Source of the DNA: RBG-16-42-24 sp964396785
GTDB lineage: Bacteria > Patescibacteriota > Microgenomatia > UBA8517
Assembly (NCBI GenBank): GCA_964396785.1
Contig: CAYNFU010000003.1
Coordinates: 1-51,070, forward strand
DNA: 51,070 bases
Direction: 5' to 3'
Made by a program: the position numbers and the translations under genes. The notes beneath the pieces are model-generated. The model did no database searches. It was not told the origin of the DNA and saw only the letters and a list, made by a program, of their open reading frames with translations. This document shows positions 40,756-49,664 of the stretch, piece after piece. Within the stretch, counting starts at the first letter, position 1; each line of letters starts with the position of its first letter.

Positions 40756-42725
40756 AACTTCTCTTTCGAGGACAGCATCTTTATATCTCGTTGGAAGGAT
40801 TTTATATTTTTGCTTGCTATCGTCAAGACGTATAAAGAAAAGTCTCTTCCATCTACACTCTTTGTAATTATTTCCTCTGAGCCATATTTTTTATATTTGC
40901 TAAATATCTCAATGACCGCTTCGCTCTTATCGGACACCTCCCATATCATCTTCAAATCTTTGTCCGAACTAACGTAATTAAGAATCGCTTTAAAATTATC
41001 CTCAAAAATTTCTTTTGGTGTTTTTAGAAGCTGTATACCCTGATTACAAAAAGAGAGAATCTTCTTATCGTCAAAGTCTTGTAAGAATAAGTGGGCAATA
41101 GCATAAGAACTATATGGACAAAATAGTGTGTCATATTGAGGCCTCGCCGAATCCATTTCCCTTCTAAATTCATCCTGTTTTATCTCATCCTTAATTGTTG
41201 TAATCCCGAGAACTCCCTTGGAGCTCTCTACTTCCTTTTTACGGATAGTACCAGCGACTATATCCTGTACTAAGCGTGAGATAGCGACGTCTTTATGAGG
41301 AAGTAGATATAAATAGTTCGGATTTTTTGAAATATTCCAGAGATAACTAATAGAAGGTATTAACCCCAAACCCGCCGCAGCCAAACCTATTACTAGATAA
41401 AGCTTTGAGGCAATTCTTTTTGAACTAAAAATATGATTTAGGCTAAAAGCCATGGCAATGACCCAGATGGGAACAGAAAGAAGCACCCTAAAATCGTAAG
41501 AGCCGGAAACCAATGCGCCAAGTGTGGGAATGATCGACAAGAATACTATCTCAAATCTTTTTTTTAACAGGGCAATGAATAAACCTGGAATAAGTAGTAA
41601 ATAATAGCCAAGCGGAATGATTGGAAAATCAGGTAAAAATTGTCTTTGAAATGTGTGTTTTGCGAAAAAAAGCTCAATTAGTCCATCGACGTAAGGCCTT
41701 ATCGCCCCAACTCCCCCGTTTAAAAAAAGTGAAAAAAACTCTCGTAAAAGCCCCTGCTCTCTAAGAACATATGCTTGGTAATTAAAGATTATATAAATGA
41801 GAAGCGGCGTCGCCGAAATAATAAAACCGGTAATCCATACAAGAGTAAAAGCGAGACCTTCTTTCAAACTTTCCTTTCGCTTTCTAAAAATTAAATAGGC
41901 CAAAAAAGATAAAGCTAGGCCCAGAATATACTGTTTCCCCATAATCGCACTACTTAAGCAAAGTGCGGCAAATAGCGCCGAAGTGGCTACTCTAAAAAGA
42001 GATTTATTGGAGAGTGCCGTATAAAGAAAATACAAAGAAACAACCATTAGGGGAGCGGCAATTGCATACCTATGGCCCATAAATATATGCATATAGTGAA
42101 GCGGGAAGAAATTGATGATTAAGGCAGACAAAAGCGTTACCCTCGTATCGTTGAAAATCCTATGAATGATAAATGTCGTAAAAAATACCGTTACAAAACC
42201 CAAAATAAGAAGTGAGAAATTAAAGACGGGAAGATTGTATCCGAATACTTTAAAAAGGCCTGAGATGTAATAATGAAAAACTACTTCGCGGCTTATTAAT
42301 CCCACCGAGTCAAAGAAGGCCGGTTGGAAGGGAGCCCCACTAAATACCTGATTTTTTGCAAAATAGATATCCCATGCAGCATCGTCAAAAAGTCCATTTT
42401 GGTTCCATGGGGCGGAAGATATATTCCACAGATGGGTTGTGAAATAAAGGAGAGTGACAAAGAGTCCAATAAATAGATCCCGCCTCTTTATTTTCCCCAA
42501 TATTTTCTTGATTGAGAAATTACGAGGTGCGAAAGAGTAAGAAAAAATTACAACAGCAATTACCCAGCTAATCCAGGACAGATTATTTCCAGGGAAAAGG
42601 ATCATGTAGTGTAAGGAGGAAGAGACTACTGAAAGGAGTAAAAAAACAATTGAGATCGGCAGTGCTTTTTTGTGGGTAATTTTAACCTTTAAATAGTTCG
42701 CTAGCTGCCTGAAATACATGATCAT
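40752..42725 (-). CDS. GT39/GT-C-type membrane glycosyltransferase
   Basis: The protein (657 residues from the chosen ATG) has about 12 hydrophobic helices and the GT-C arrangement: an acidic loop after the first helices (GLFDDAAWDIYFAKNQ), HYYISGLFKVFGY, then a long run of helices and a soluble C-terminal domain of about 170 residues. Such enzymes move sugars from lipid-phosphate donors to proteins or glycans on the outer face of the membrane. A longer frame starts with GTG at 42764; ATGs at 42725 and 42719 suit the first helix better. It is divergent from the YYY protein, 89 bp away. Confidence 0.72.
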   Translation of the reverse strand: MIMYFRQLANYLKVKITHKKALPISIVFLLLSVVSSSLHYMILFPGNNLSWISWVIAVVIFSYSFAPRNFSIKKILGKIKRRDLFIGLFVTLLYFTTHLWNISSAPWNQNGLFDDAAWDIYFAKNQVFSGAPFQPAFFDSVGLISREVVFHYYISGLFKVFGYNLPVFNFSLLILGFVTVFFTTFIIHRIFNDTRVTLLSALIINFFPLHYMHIFMGHRYAIAAPLMVVSLYFLYTALSNKSLFRVATSALFAALCLSSAIMGKQYILGLALSFLAYLIFRKRKESLKEGLAFTLVWITGFIISATPLLIYIIFNYQAYVLREQGLLREFFSLFLNGGVGAIRPYVDGLIELFFAKHTFQRQFLPDFPIIPLGYYLLLIPGLFIALLKKRFEIVFLSIIPTLGALVSGSYDFRVLLSVPIWVIAMAFSLNHIFSSKRIASKLYLVIGLAAAGLGLIPSISYLWNISKNPNYLYLLPHKDVAISRLVQDIVAGTIRKKEVESSKGVLGITTIKDEIKQDEFRREMDSARPQYDTLFCPYSSYAIAHLFLQDFDDKKILSFCNQGIQLLKTPKEIFEDNFKAILNYVSSDKDLKMIWEVSDKSEAVIEIFSKYKKYGSEEIITKSVDGRDFSLYVLTIASKNIKSFQRDIKMLSSKEKL

Positions 42726-42772
42726 AATCTCAATTGGCTGCTTTAAGTCCCCATTGTATAGCACTTGGCAAT

Positions 42773-42801
42773 TTGCAACTATAATGAAAATAGCGAATAA
42801 T
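42773..42801 (+). promoter_or_regulatory. Possible promoter of the YYY-type membrane protein
   Basis: TTGCAA (42773-42778) and AATAAT (42796-42801) are spaced 17 bp, with the predicted start 7 nt before the ATG at 42815. The TTGCAA is itself palindromic, so it could also serve the divergent gene. Confidence 0.45.
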
Positions 42802-42814
42802 ATTTCGCTTTGAT

Positions 42815-44845
42815 ATGCTAGCAGACATTCCTAGTATTTTTTACTGGTGGGTCATATTATTTTCTTTAGGACTATTTAGTTTTCCATTAACTTGGAGTCT
42901 CTTACGCAAATTTTTTGATTCTGGATACGGATTATCAAAAATCTTTGGAATAATAGTTCCTTCCTATTTAGTATTTCTCTTTTCAACTCTTCATATTCTC
43001 CCTTTGAACCAGCTTTTTATTTTTGGGATTTTCGCTATCTACATCATTCTAAACTTTATTATTTATGCGAAAAATAATACCGAAATCAAAGAGATATTTA
43101 GAAAAAAACTAAAGATTTTTCTTTTAGAAGAATTTCTTTTCATCGCAGGTCTTTTTGCTTGGAGTTATGTTCGAGCCCACCAACCTGATATTAGAGGGCT
43201 TGAAAAATTTATGGACTTTGGGTTTATTAACTCGATACTAAGAAGTGAATTCCTGCCACCCGCCGATATGTGGGCCGCAGGAAAAACTATTAACTACTAT
43301 TGGTTCGGGCATTTAATGACCGCGGTACTCACCAAACTCTCAGGAATTCCAGGGGCAATTACTTATAACCTCATGTTGGGAACTATTCTCGGGCTTACAC
43401 TTTCTTCCGCCTTTAGTATTGCCTCGTCCCTTTTGGCTAGTTCTTTCGGTAGTCAAAGGGTAAGGATAGTTATCGTCGGAGGAGTTTTATCTGCCCTTCT
43501 TTTGGGCCTAGGTGGAAATTTCCATGCTCCATATTATGTCCTAAAAAACGGGCACGAAAAATATTGGTATCCGGATGCAACCCGCTTTATCGGCTATAAC
43601 CCAGACACAAACGACAAAACAATTCATGAGTTCCCCAGTTACTCATTTATCGTATCTGACCTTCACGGGCACCTTTTGGATTTACCAGTGGTTCTAACAT
43701 TTCTTGCCCTTTTGACAAGTTTTATAGTGTTCTCAAAAGAAAAGGGAGAGAAATTATTAATCACATTGGGGTTGGGGATGCTTCTAGGAATAATGTTTAT
43801 GACCAATACTTGGGACTTTGGAATTTACCTTCTTGTAGCTGGGGTCACTATCGCAATTCATAACCTCGTCAAAAAGAAACTTTCTTGGGATTTTCTTTTC
43901 GAAACTTCAAAGAGGCTTCTTACCCTTTTAGTGGCCGGGTTATTTATCGCCATGCCATTTATCATTAATTTCTCCTCAATTGCCCAAGGAGTTGCTTTCG
44001 TAAATGCAAGAACCCCCATCTGGCAGCTTACAGTTCTCTGGGGATTCCCGATAGTTCTCACTATCTTTTTTATTTTTAAACTTGTAATTACAAGAAAAAT
44101 TGATTTATCTAAAATTTTTGTATTTTCACTACTTATCGCCGCCTGGATTTTGATATTCTTGCCTGAGTTTATTTTTGTAAAAGACATCTACATCGGATCT
44201 CACCATCGGGCAAATACAATGTTCAAGCTTACCTATCAAGGTTTTGTAATTTTCTACCTCGCCTCGGGTTATATTATCGTCTCAATCCTTTTGTCTATAA
44301 AGAAGTTCCTCTTAAAATTTTTAGCCGTTTTGGCTTCATCGATTGTTATCGCATCTATTCTTATTTATCCCTACTTCGGAATTAAATCCTTCTATGGGGA
44401 ACTTAAAAACTATAAAGGTCTAGATGGTGAGGCTTGGCTTGAAAGAGATTACCCAGGTCTATATTCAGCCATTTTATTCTTTAGGGAAAATACTTTTGGC
44501 CAACCGATAATTTTGGAGGCCGCGGGAGATAGCTATACGGACTTTAATGTTATATCGGCTTATTCCGGGCTTCCGACAGTTTCGGGTTGGTTCGTCCACG
44601 AATGGCTCTGGCGAGGTACTCCAGAATTCCCCCAGGCAAGAGCCAATGATGTAAGTCAAATTTACTTAACACAAAACCTCGAGGAGGCAAAAAATCTCCT
44701 ATCAAAATATAATGTTTCATATGTGGTTGTCGGAACTTTTGAAAGACAAAAATATCCTACGCTCAACGAGGAAAAATTTGAAAAAATTGGGAGGATGGTA
44801 TTTTCAAATTCGGGAGTAAATATCTACCAACTCAGTTACAATTAA
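42815..44845 (+). CDS. DUF2298/YYY-family integral membrane protein
   Basis: The 676-residue protein carries the marks of the YYY membrane family found in Archaea, Chloroflexi and CPR: NYYWFGH near residue 158, EFPSYSFIVSDLHGHLLDLP (about 270-290), MTNTWDFG, and a C-terminal SGLPTVSGWFVHEWLWRG. It has 12 or more hydrophobic helices. The family is thought to act on lipid-linked sugars or glycans, though no activity is established. Its end overlaps the convergent LCP gene by 14 bases. It is part of a cluster with the 38570 and 40752 genes. Confidence 0.88.
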   Translation: MLADIPSIFYWWVILFSLGLFSFPLTWSLLRKFFDSGYGLSKIFGIIVPSYLVFLFSTLHILPLNQLFIFGIFAIYIILNFIIYAKNNTEIKEIFRKKLKIFLLEEFLFIAGLFAWSYVRAHQPDIRGLEKFMDFGFINSILRSEFLPPADMWAAGKTINYYWFGHLMTAVLTKLSGIPGAITYNLMLGTILGLTLSSAFSIASSLLASSFGSQRVRIVIVGGVLSALLLGLGGNFHAPYYVLKNGHEKYWYPDATRFIGYNPDTNDKTIHEFPSYSFIVSDLHGHLLDLPVVLTFLALLTSFIVFSKEKGEKLLITLGLGMLLGIMFMTNTWDFGIYLLVAGVTIAIHNLVKKKLSWDFLFETSKRLLTLLVAGLFIAMPFIINFSSIAQGVAFVNARTPIWQLTVLWGFPIVLTIFFIFKLVITRKIDLSKIFVFSLLIAAWILIFLPEFIFVKDIYIGSHHRANTMFKLTYQGFVIFYLASGYIIVSILLSIKKFLLKFLAVLASSIVIASILIYPYFGIKSFYGELKNYKGLDGEAWLERDYPGLYSAILFFRENTFGQPIILEAAGDSYTDFNVISAYSGLPTVSGWFVHEWLWRGTPEFPQARANDVSQIYLTQNLEEAKNLLSKYNVSYVVVGTFERQKYPTLNEEKFEKIGRMVFSNSGVNIYQLSYN

Positions 44846-45938
44846 TCCCGGTAACTATGCAGTCAAACCAATTATGAATGTCCTCCCAGTCTCCGCTTTT
44901 GGGAATAAAGACATAAAGATTGTCATACCTTGGCGTTTCTGGAGGGTTTACCAAAAGCTCTTCCGGTAAAACGAAGGATTTCAAATTATCTTTTGATGAA
45001 AGTAGCCTTCTTGCTAAAATAGCAGAAGCTGAATCGGTAAGGTCAGTTTCTGTCGAAGTTCTTATTATTTTCCACAATTTTAAAAGTGTCTTTGGAGAAA
45101 GTAGGATTTTTCCTGAAAGAACTTTTTGGGAAGTTGCTAAAATTATCTTCTGTTGACGACGCGACCTGGCAAAATCTGTTCCTTCGTCTCCTTCCGCATT
45201 TCTCGAACGGGCAAATTTTAGGGAAGTCTCTCCATCCATAATCTGAAGTCCTTTTTCAAAATGAATAGTTTCATATCGACAAGCAAATTCAGGGTCTCCT
45301 CCACACTCGTCATTTTCTTTACCGACGATTGGGTATTTGTCGTCGCTAAAAGCTCTTTCAACTTCGACTTCGACTCCGCCCAAAGTATCAATAACTTCTT
45401 TAAAGGAAGAAAAATCGACAACAACTGCATATTGGATAGTCTCTCCGCTAATTTGTTCTATGGTAGACTTGGCCAAAATTATTCCACCCCCGCTTTGCTT
45501 TTGATTCCCCCAATAATAGACGCTATTTAGTTTGGTTCTAAGCTCAGGGATCCAAATATCCCTGGGAAGAGAAACTAGTTTTACCTCTGGGTCTTCCTTG
45601 GAAATAGATGCGAAGATTATGGTGTCGGTTAAGTCTGGAGCTTCGTGTCCTTCGCCACCTTTTCCTAAAATCAAAACGTTTGTTCGTCCATCCAAAATTT
45701 CAATCTTGTCCCTAGGTGTAAAAATAAAATCTCCACTAAGCTTCACAAATGAGCCAAAGGGAGTTTTCCCCAAGACAAACCCTACAAATAAAACTGCTAG
45801 ATAAAGACCCAATATGGAAAGCCCCAATATTCCACCTCTTACCGCCCAAGTGTATTTCAAAATTCTCCTTTTGATTCTTGAAATAACCACATTGGTTTTG
45901 TTTGGGGGCTTGGGTTGGGGAACGACCGGGTCTTCCAT
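44832..45938 (-). CDS. LytR-CpsA-Psr (LCP) family wall-polymer ligase
   Basis: LCP enzymes transfer glycopolymers from lipid carriers to peptidoglycan. The 368-residue protein has a Pro-rich cytoplasmic start, one membrane helix (about 36-57) and an outer LCP domain: NVLILGKGG, DLTDTIIFASI, VKLVSLPRDIW, FKEVIDTLGGVEVEV, and LKFARSRN...DFARSRRQQKII, holding the conserved Arg and Asp residues. Length is normal. The start lies 7 nt after a CATAAT box. With membrane glycosyltransferases next door and FemX genes beyond, it points to a wall-glycopolymer pathway. Confidence 0.92.
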   Translation of the reverse strand: MEDPVVPQPKPPNKTNVVISRIKRRILKYTWAVRGGILGLSILGLYLAVLFVGFVLGKTPFGSFVKLSGDFIFTPRDKIEILDGRTNVLILGKGGEGHEAPDLTDTIIFASISKEDPEVKLVSLPRDIWIPELRTKLNSVYYWGNQKQSGGGIILAKSTIEQISGETIQYAVVVDFSSFKEVIDTLGGVEVEVERAFSDDKYPIVGKENDECGGDPEFACRYETIHFEKGLQIMDGETSLKFARSRNAEGDEGTDFARSRRQQKIILATSQKVLSGKILLSPKTLLKLWKIIRTSTETDLTDSASAILARRLLSSKDNLKSFVLPEELLVNPPETPRYDNLYVFIPKSGDWEDIHNWFDCIVTGINCN

Positions 45939-45944
45939 GCTAGA

Positions 45945-45950
45945 ATTATG
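45945..45950 (-). promoter_or_regulatory. LCP gene -10 box, leaderless geometry
   Basis: CATAAT (45950-45945 on the minus strand) ends 7 positions before the LCP ATG, matching the rpsT, ftsK and alaS spacing. The same bases contain a plus-strand TAGAAT (45941-45946) that could serve the divergent helicase gene. -35 elements are weak on both strands. Confidence 0.5.
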
Positions 45951-45974
45951 CTCGTAAGGACTATTGTATTTTAC

Positions 45975-47828
45975 ATGCCAAAAGGAAACAAGCTACTTAC
46001 CGGACTAAATAAAGAACAAGAAAAAGCCGTAACTTACTGCCACGGGCCTCTTTTGGTTTTAGCTGGAGCAGGAAGCGGAAAGACCAAAGTTTTGACCCAC
46101 AGGGTAGCCTATTTTCTCTATAAAAAATTTGTTCTACCAGAGCAAGTTCTACTTCTTACTTTCACAAATAAAGCGGCGGGGGAGATGAAAGAAAGGGTAG
46201 CGGCATTAACCGGGACGACCCCACCTTTTTCAGGAACCTTTCATTCCTTCTGTGCCAAGGTGTTAAGAATCGACGGAAAACATATTGGAATTGCCCCCAA
46301 TTTTCTAATTTATGACGGGGAAGACCAAAAGGATGCAATAAAGCAAATACTTAAGGAATTTAATATGTCGCTTGACTCATTCAGTCCCGCGGGAATCTTG
46401 GGGGAGATATCAGACGCCAAAAATCAAATGACATCAGTTAGGGGTTATAGTGAATTTGCCAAGGGTGATTGGCAAGAGGCAGTCTTTAAAGTTTGGGTCA
46501 AGTATGACGCTCTCCTAAAAGAAATGGGGGCGCTTGACTTTGACGACCTTCTAATAAAATGCGTTGAGCTTTTCGGTAAGGTCCCCGAAATTCTTGATAA
46601 ATGGCAGAAAAAACTAACACACGTCTTTGTGGATGAATGGCAGGACACAAACAAAATCCAGTATGCCCTTACAAAATTACTTGTTGGAAAAAGAAAAAAT
46701 ATAACTGCCGTTGGGGACGCTTCCCAATCAATATATTCCTGGCGTGGGGCTGACTTTCGAAATATCAATTATCTCATCCGTGACTTCCCCGATATAAAAA
46801 TCATAAACCTTGAGCAAAATTATCGCTCGACTCAAAACATTTTAGCCGCCGCAAACTCGGTAATCTCCAAAAATACCAGTCACCCAATCTTGAAGCTTTG
46901 GACGCAAAAAGGCGCTGGTGAAAAAATCAGGCTCTATTCTGCTAGAAACGGTTTGGATGAGGCAAGTTTTGTGGTAAATGAAATAATAGAATTAACAGGA
47001 AGCGGTTCTAACTTTTCCGACGTAGCAGTTTTATATAGAACCAATGCCCAGTCAAGAGTTTTGGAGGAGGCTCTTCTTCACTCTGGAATTCCTTACGTCT
47101 TAGTTGGAGGAGTCAGGTTCTACGGAAGGCGTGAAATTAAAGACGTTTTGTCATACCTCAGGCTTTTGGTTAACCCCAAAGACTCAGTATCTAAAAGAAG
47201 AATTGAGAAGTTGGGGGTAAGGCGTATTGAGAAATTCAACAGCCTAAAGGAGGATCTAAAAGATCTCGAAGGGACTACCACCCTCGATTTATTAGATGCG
47301 GTTTTAGAAAAAACGGGGTATCTCGAGCTTTACCAAAAAGAATCAGAAGAAAATTTAGCGCGTCTTGAAAACATCAAAGAACTTCGATCTGTCGCAACCG
47401 AATTTCCCAATATCAATGAATTTCTTGAAAACGTTGCTCTTGTCGAAGCAGAAGAATCAGTTAGTAAAAGAGAACTCGGTAAAAGCTCCAAAAAAGATGC
47501 CGTTACTTTAATGACATTACACGGAGCAAAAGGTCTTGAGTTTCCAGTTGTATTTATTGTTGGAATGGAAGAAGGGCTTTTCCCTCATTCCCGTTCTCTT
47601 TGGGACACGGGTCAGTTGGAAGAAGAAAGACGCCTCGCCTATGTTGGGATAACCAGGGCTAAAAATCTTTTGTATCTCTCCTATGCCACCCGCCGACTTT
47701 ATTTCGGAGAAAAACTCTCAAACCCTCCCTCAAGGTTTATAATTGACATTCCAGAGAGTCTCTTACGGGGGGTTGGGGGAGATAGCTTAGTAAAAAGTTT
47801 CGGAGAATTTGACGATATTAATTTTTAA
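45975..47828 (+). CDS. pcrA: UvrD/PcrA-type superfamily 1 DNA helicase
   Basis: The protein (617 residues) has all SF1A motifs: Walker A GAGSGKT (31-37), Ia LTFTNKAAGEMKERV, II VDEWQDTN (Trp in place of Phe/Tyr), III GDASQSIYSWRGA, IV EQNYRST, V TLHGAKGLEFPVVF, VI EEERRLAYVGITRAK. It unwinds DNA 3'-5' in repair and replication restart. It is about 100 residues shorter than Bacillus PcrA, mostly at the C-terminus, which ends soon after motif VI. The longest frame uses a TTG inside the divergent LCP gene; ATG at 45975 fits the conserved N-terminus (LLTGLNKEQEKAV). ATG at 45948 is possible. Confidence 0.94.
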   Translation: MPKGNKLLTGLNKEQEKAVTYCHGPLLVLAGAGSGKTKVLTHRVAYFLYKKFVLPEQVLLLTFTNKAAGEMKERVAALTGTTPPFSGTFHSFCAKVLRIDGKHIGIAPNFLIYDGEDQKDAIKQILKEFNMSLDSFSPAGILGEISDAKNQMTSVRGYSEFAKGDWQEAVFKVWVKYDALLKEMGALDFDDLLIKCVELFGKVPEILDKWQKKLTHVFVDEWQDTNKIQYALTKLLVGKRKNITAVGDASQSIYSWRGADFRNINYLIRDFPDIKIINLEQNYRSTQNILAAANSVISKNTSHPILKLWTQKGAGEKIRLYSARNGLDEASFVVNEIIELTGSGSNFSDVAVLYRTNAQSRVLEEALLHSGIPYVLVGGVRFYGRREIKDVLSYLRLLVNPKDSVSKRRIEKLGVRRIEKFNSLKEDLKDLEGTTTLDLLDAVLEKTGYLELYQKESEENLARLENIKELRSVATEFPNINEFLENVALVEAEESVSKRELGKSSKKDAVTLMTLHGAKGLEFPVVFIVGMEEGLFPHSRSLWDTGQLEEERRLAYVGITRAKNLLYLSYATRRLYFGEKLSNPPSRFIIDIPESLLRGVGGDSLVKSFGEFDDINF

Positions 47829-47832
47829 AGAT

Positions 47833-48798
47833 ATGGATAAAAACTCTTTCAACAAAGCATCTTGCCACCCATTACAAACTTGGGAATGGGGAGAGTTTAG
47901 AAAAGCATGGGGAAACAAAGTTATAAGATTACCTTTCGGACAACTCACCCTCCACAGCCTTCCGCTTCTTCCTTATAAGATAGCCGCATTTGAAAAGGGG
48001 CCAGCTCCTACAAAAAATATGCTTAACGAATTAAAAAAACTCGCAAAAGAGGAGAATTTGATATTTATTAAACTCGAGCCCTCCGTTAGCGAAAACCTAG
48101 AAAAATTAAAGAATCTTCTTAGTGAGTACGGTGCTACAAAAGGAAAGACTCTTTTTACACCGACGACTTTTTGGATAGACCTGACAAAGTCCGAAGAGGA
48201 ACTTTTAAAAAGTTTTCATTCAAAAACCCGCTACAACATCCGACTCGCTCAGAAGAATGGAGTCGAAGTAGTTGAGGATAACTCTGAAGCCGCCTTTAAA
48301 AAATATCTCGAATTAACCAAGGAAACGGTTAAGCGTCAGGGATTTTACGCCCACAACAGGCGTTACCATGAGCTTATGTGGGAACACCTCCACCGAAAAC
48401 CTGTTTCCGAGGGAAAAGAACCGATAGCAAGACTTTTGACCGCTCGTTATAAAAGCCAAATAATTACCGCCTGGATAGTATTTGTCTGGAAAGACTTTCT
48501 TTATTACCCATATGGTGCTTCAACCGAAAAGCATAAAAATATCATGGCCAATAATTTAATGATGTGGGAGGCAATACGTTTTGGGAAATCCTTGGGACTT
48601 AAGACTTTTGACCTTTGGGGACGCGAAGAAGGAAAAGGATTTACAAAGTTTAAGGAAGGCTACGGTCCCCAAGTTGTAGAGTTTTTAGGAACTTGGGATT
48701 TGCCTACCAGTCCTTTTTATTGGCCGTATAGGATTCTGGAATCTCTGCGCTGGATATTACTTCGGGCCAAAAGTAAATTTTCTAAGCCTTCATTTTGA
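47833..48798 (+). CDS. FemABX-family aminoacyl transferase
   Basis: FemX-type proteins use aminoacyl-tRNA to add residues to the lipid II stem peptide or related acceptors. The 321 residues show the twin GNAT layout: HPLQTWEWGEF near the N-terminus, LTKSEEELLKSFHSKTRYNIRLAQKNGVEV (identified by SFHSKTRYNIR), then the second half with YPYGAS, ANNLMMWEAIRFGKSLG and FDLWG. The C-terminus has a basic amphipathic segment. The ATG is 4 bases after the helicase stop; the longer frame uses a TTG. It is paired with a second FemX-like gene. Confidence 0.9.
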   Translation: MDKNSFNKASCHPLQTWEWGEFRKAWGNKVIRLPFGQLTLHSLPLLPYKIAAFEKGPAPTKNMLNELKKLAKEENLIFIKLEPSVSENLEKLKNLLSEYGATKGKTLFTPTTFWIDLTKSEEELLKSFHSKTRYNIRLAQKNGVEVVEDNSEAAFKKYLELTKETVKRQGFYAHNRRYHELMWEHLHRKPVSEGKEPIARLLTARYKSQIITAWIVFVWKDFLYYPYGASTEKHKNIMANNLMMWEAIRFGKSLGLKTFDLWGREEGKGFTKFKEGYGPQVVEFLGTWDLPTSPFYWPYRILESLRWILLRAKSKFSKPSF

Positions 48799-49664
48799 TG
48801 GTCGATATTAGACAAACCAGTGAGTATGCAAGGTATCTTTCAAAAATCGGGTGGGAAGTTGAAAGAATCGCGGGGGTTAACTATTTCATAAAAAAAATTC
48901 CCCTGATTGGTTCTGTATTAAAAGTCCAAAGACCGGAAGAAATCCGAATTAATAAAATTAATGATTTGGCAAAAAAATATCGAGCCTTTCAAATCATCGT
49001 TGAACCGAAGAAAGAACTCGATGCAAAATTTTTAACGTCGGACGGGTTTAAATTAAGTAAGTCCCCATACCTTCCCACAAAAACGTTATTTTTGGACCTT
49101 GGCAAAAGCGAGAAAGCTCTTCTTGCAGGATTCAAAAAGGATGCGAGGGCGGCAATAATCCACCATGAAGAAGTTGTAAAAAGTGAGGCTAAAAGGGTGA
49201 TTAATAGTGGTAAAAACTTAGAAAGTACTATAGGACCCTTCCGGGATGCATGGAAGAATTCTGTGGGGCTAAAAAGGTACATCCCTCCCCTATCTCATTT
49301 ACTTGTCCTAAAAGGGTCCTTTAAAGATAACTCTCTTTTTATTACGACTGCTGAAAAAAATGCCGGGGCCATTTTTTTGATAGGAGAGGGAGTCGCCTAC
49401 TACTGGCAGGCATTCACAAATAAGGAAGGAAGGCGCAGCTTAGCGCAATATAAAATTGTCTGGGAGGGAATAAAATGGGCGAAGGGCCGTGGGGCAAAAG
49501 TTTTTGATTTTGAGGGAATTTATGACGAGCGTTTTGCCAATAAATCTTGGCTTGGGTTCACCCACTTCAAAAAATCTTTTGGGGGTTACGAAGTAACTTA
49601 TCCTGGATGCTTCACAAAGGTAATGTTACCTATTCGACTACTTCCCAACCCTACAAAAAAGTGA
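48798..49664 (+). CDS. Second FemABX-like transferase, more divergent
   Basis: This 288-residue protein shares the layout of its neighbour but at low similarity: SEKALLAGFKKDARAAIIHHEE corresponds to the family's K.R..I..A segment (here KDARAAI), and AQYKIVWEGIKWAKGRGAKVFDFEG corresponds to the FDLWG strand region (here KVFDFEG). It is shorter and lacks the YPYGAS motif, reading YYWQAFTN. It starts at an ATG that shares one base with the previous stop (TGATG). Its end overlaps the convergent helicase-nuclease gene by 27 bases. Confidence 0.8.
   Translation: MVDIRQTSEYARYLSKIGWEVERIAGVNYFIKKIPLIGSVLKVQRPEEIRINKINDLAKKYRAFQIIVEPKKELDAKFLTSDGFKLSKSPYLPTKTLFLDLGKSEKALLAGFKKDARAAIIHHEEVVKSEAKRVINSGKNLESTIGPFRDAWKNSVGLKRYIPPLSHLLVLKGSFKDNSLFITTAEKNAGAIFLIGEGVAYYWQAFTNKEGRRSLAQYKIVWEGIKWAKGRGAKVFDFEGIYDERFANKSWLGFTHFKKSFGGYEVTYPGCFTKVMLPIRLLPNPTKK

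Noticed and set aside
45915..45974. TTG start of the helicase inside the divergent LCP gene
   Set aside because: It lies within another gene on the opposite strand; the conserved helicase N-terminus begins after the ATG at 45975.
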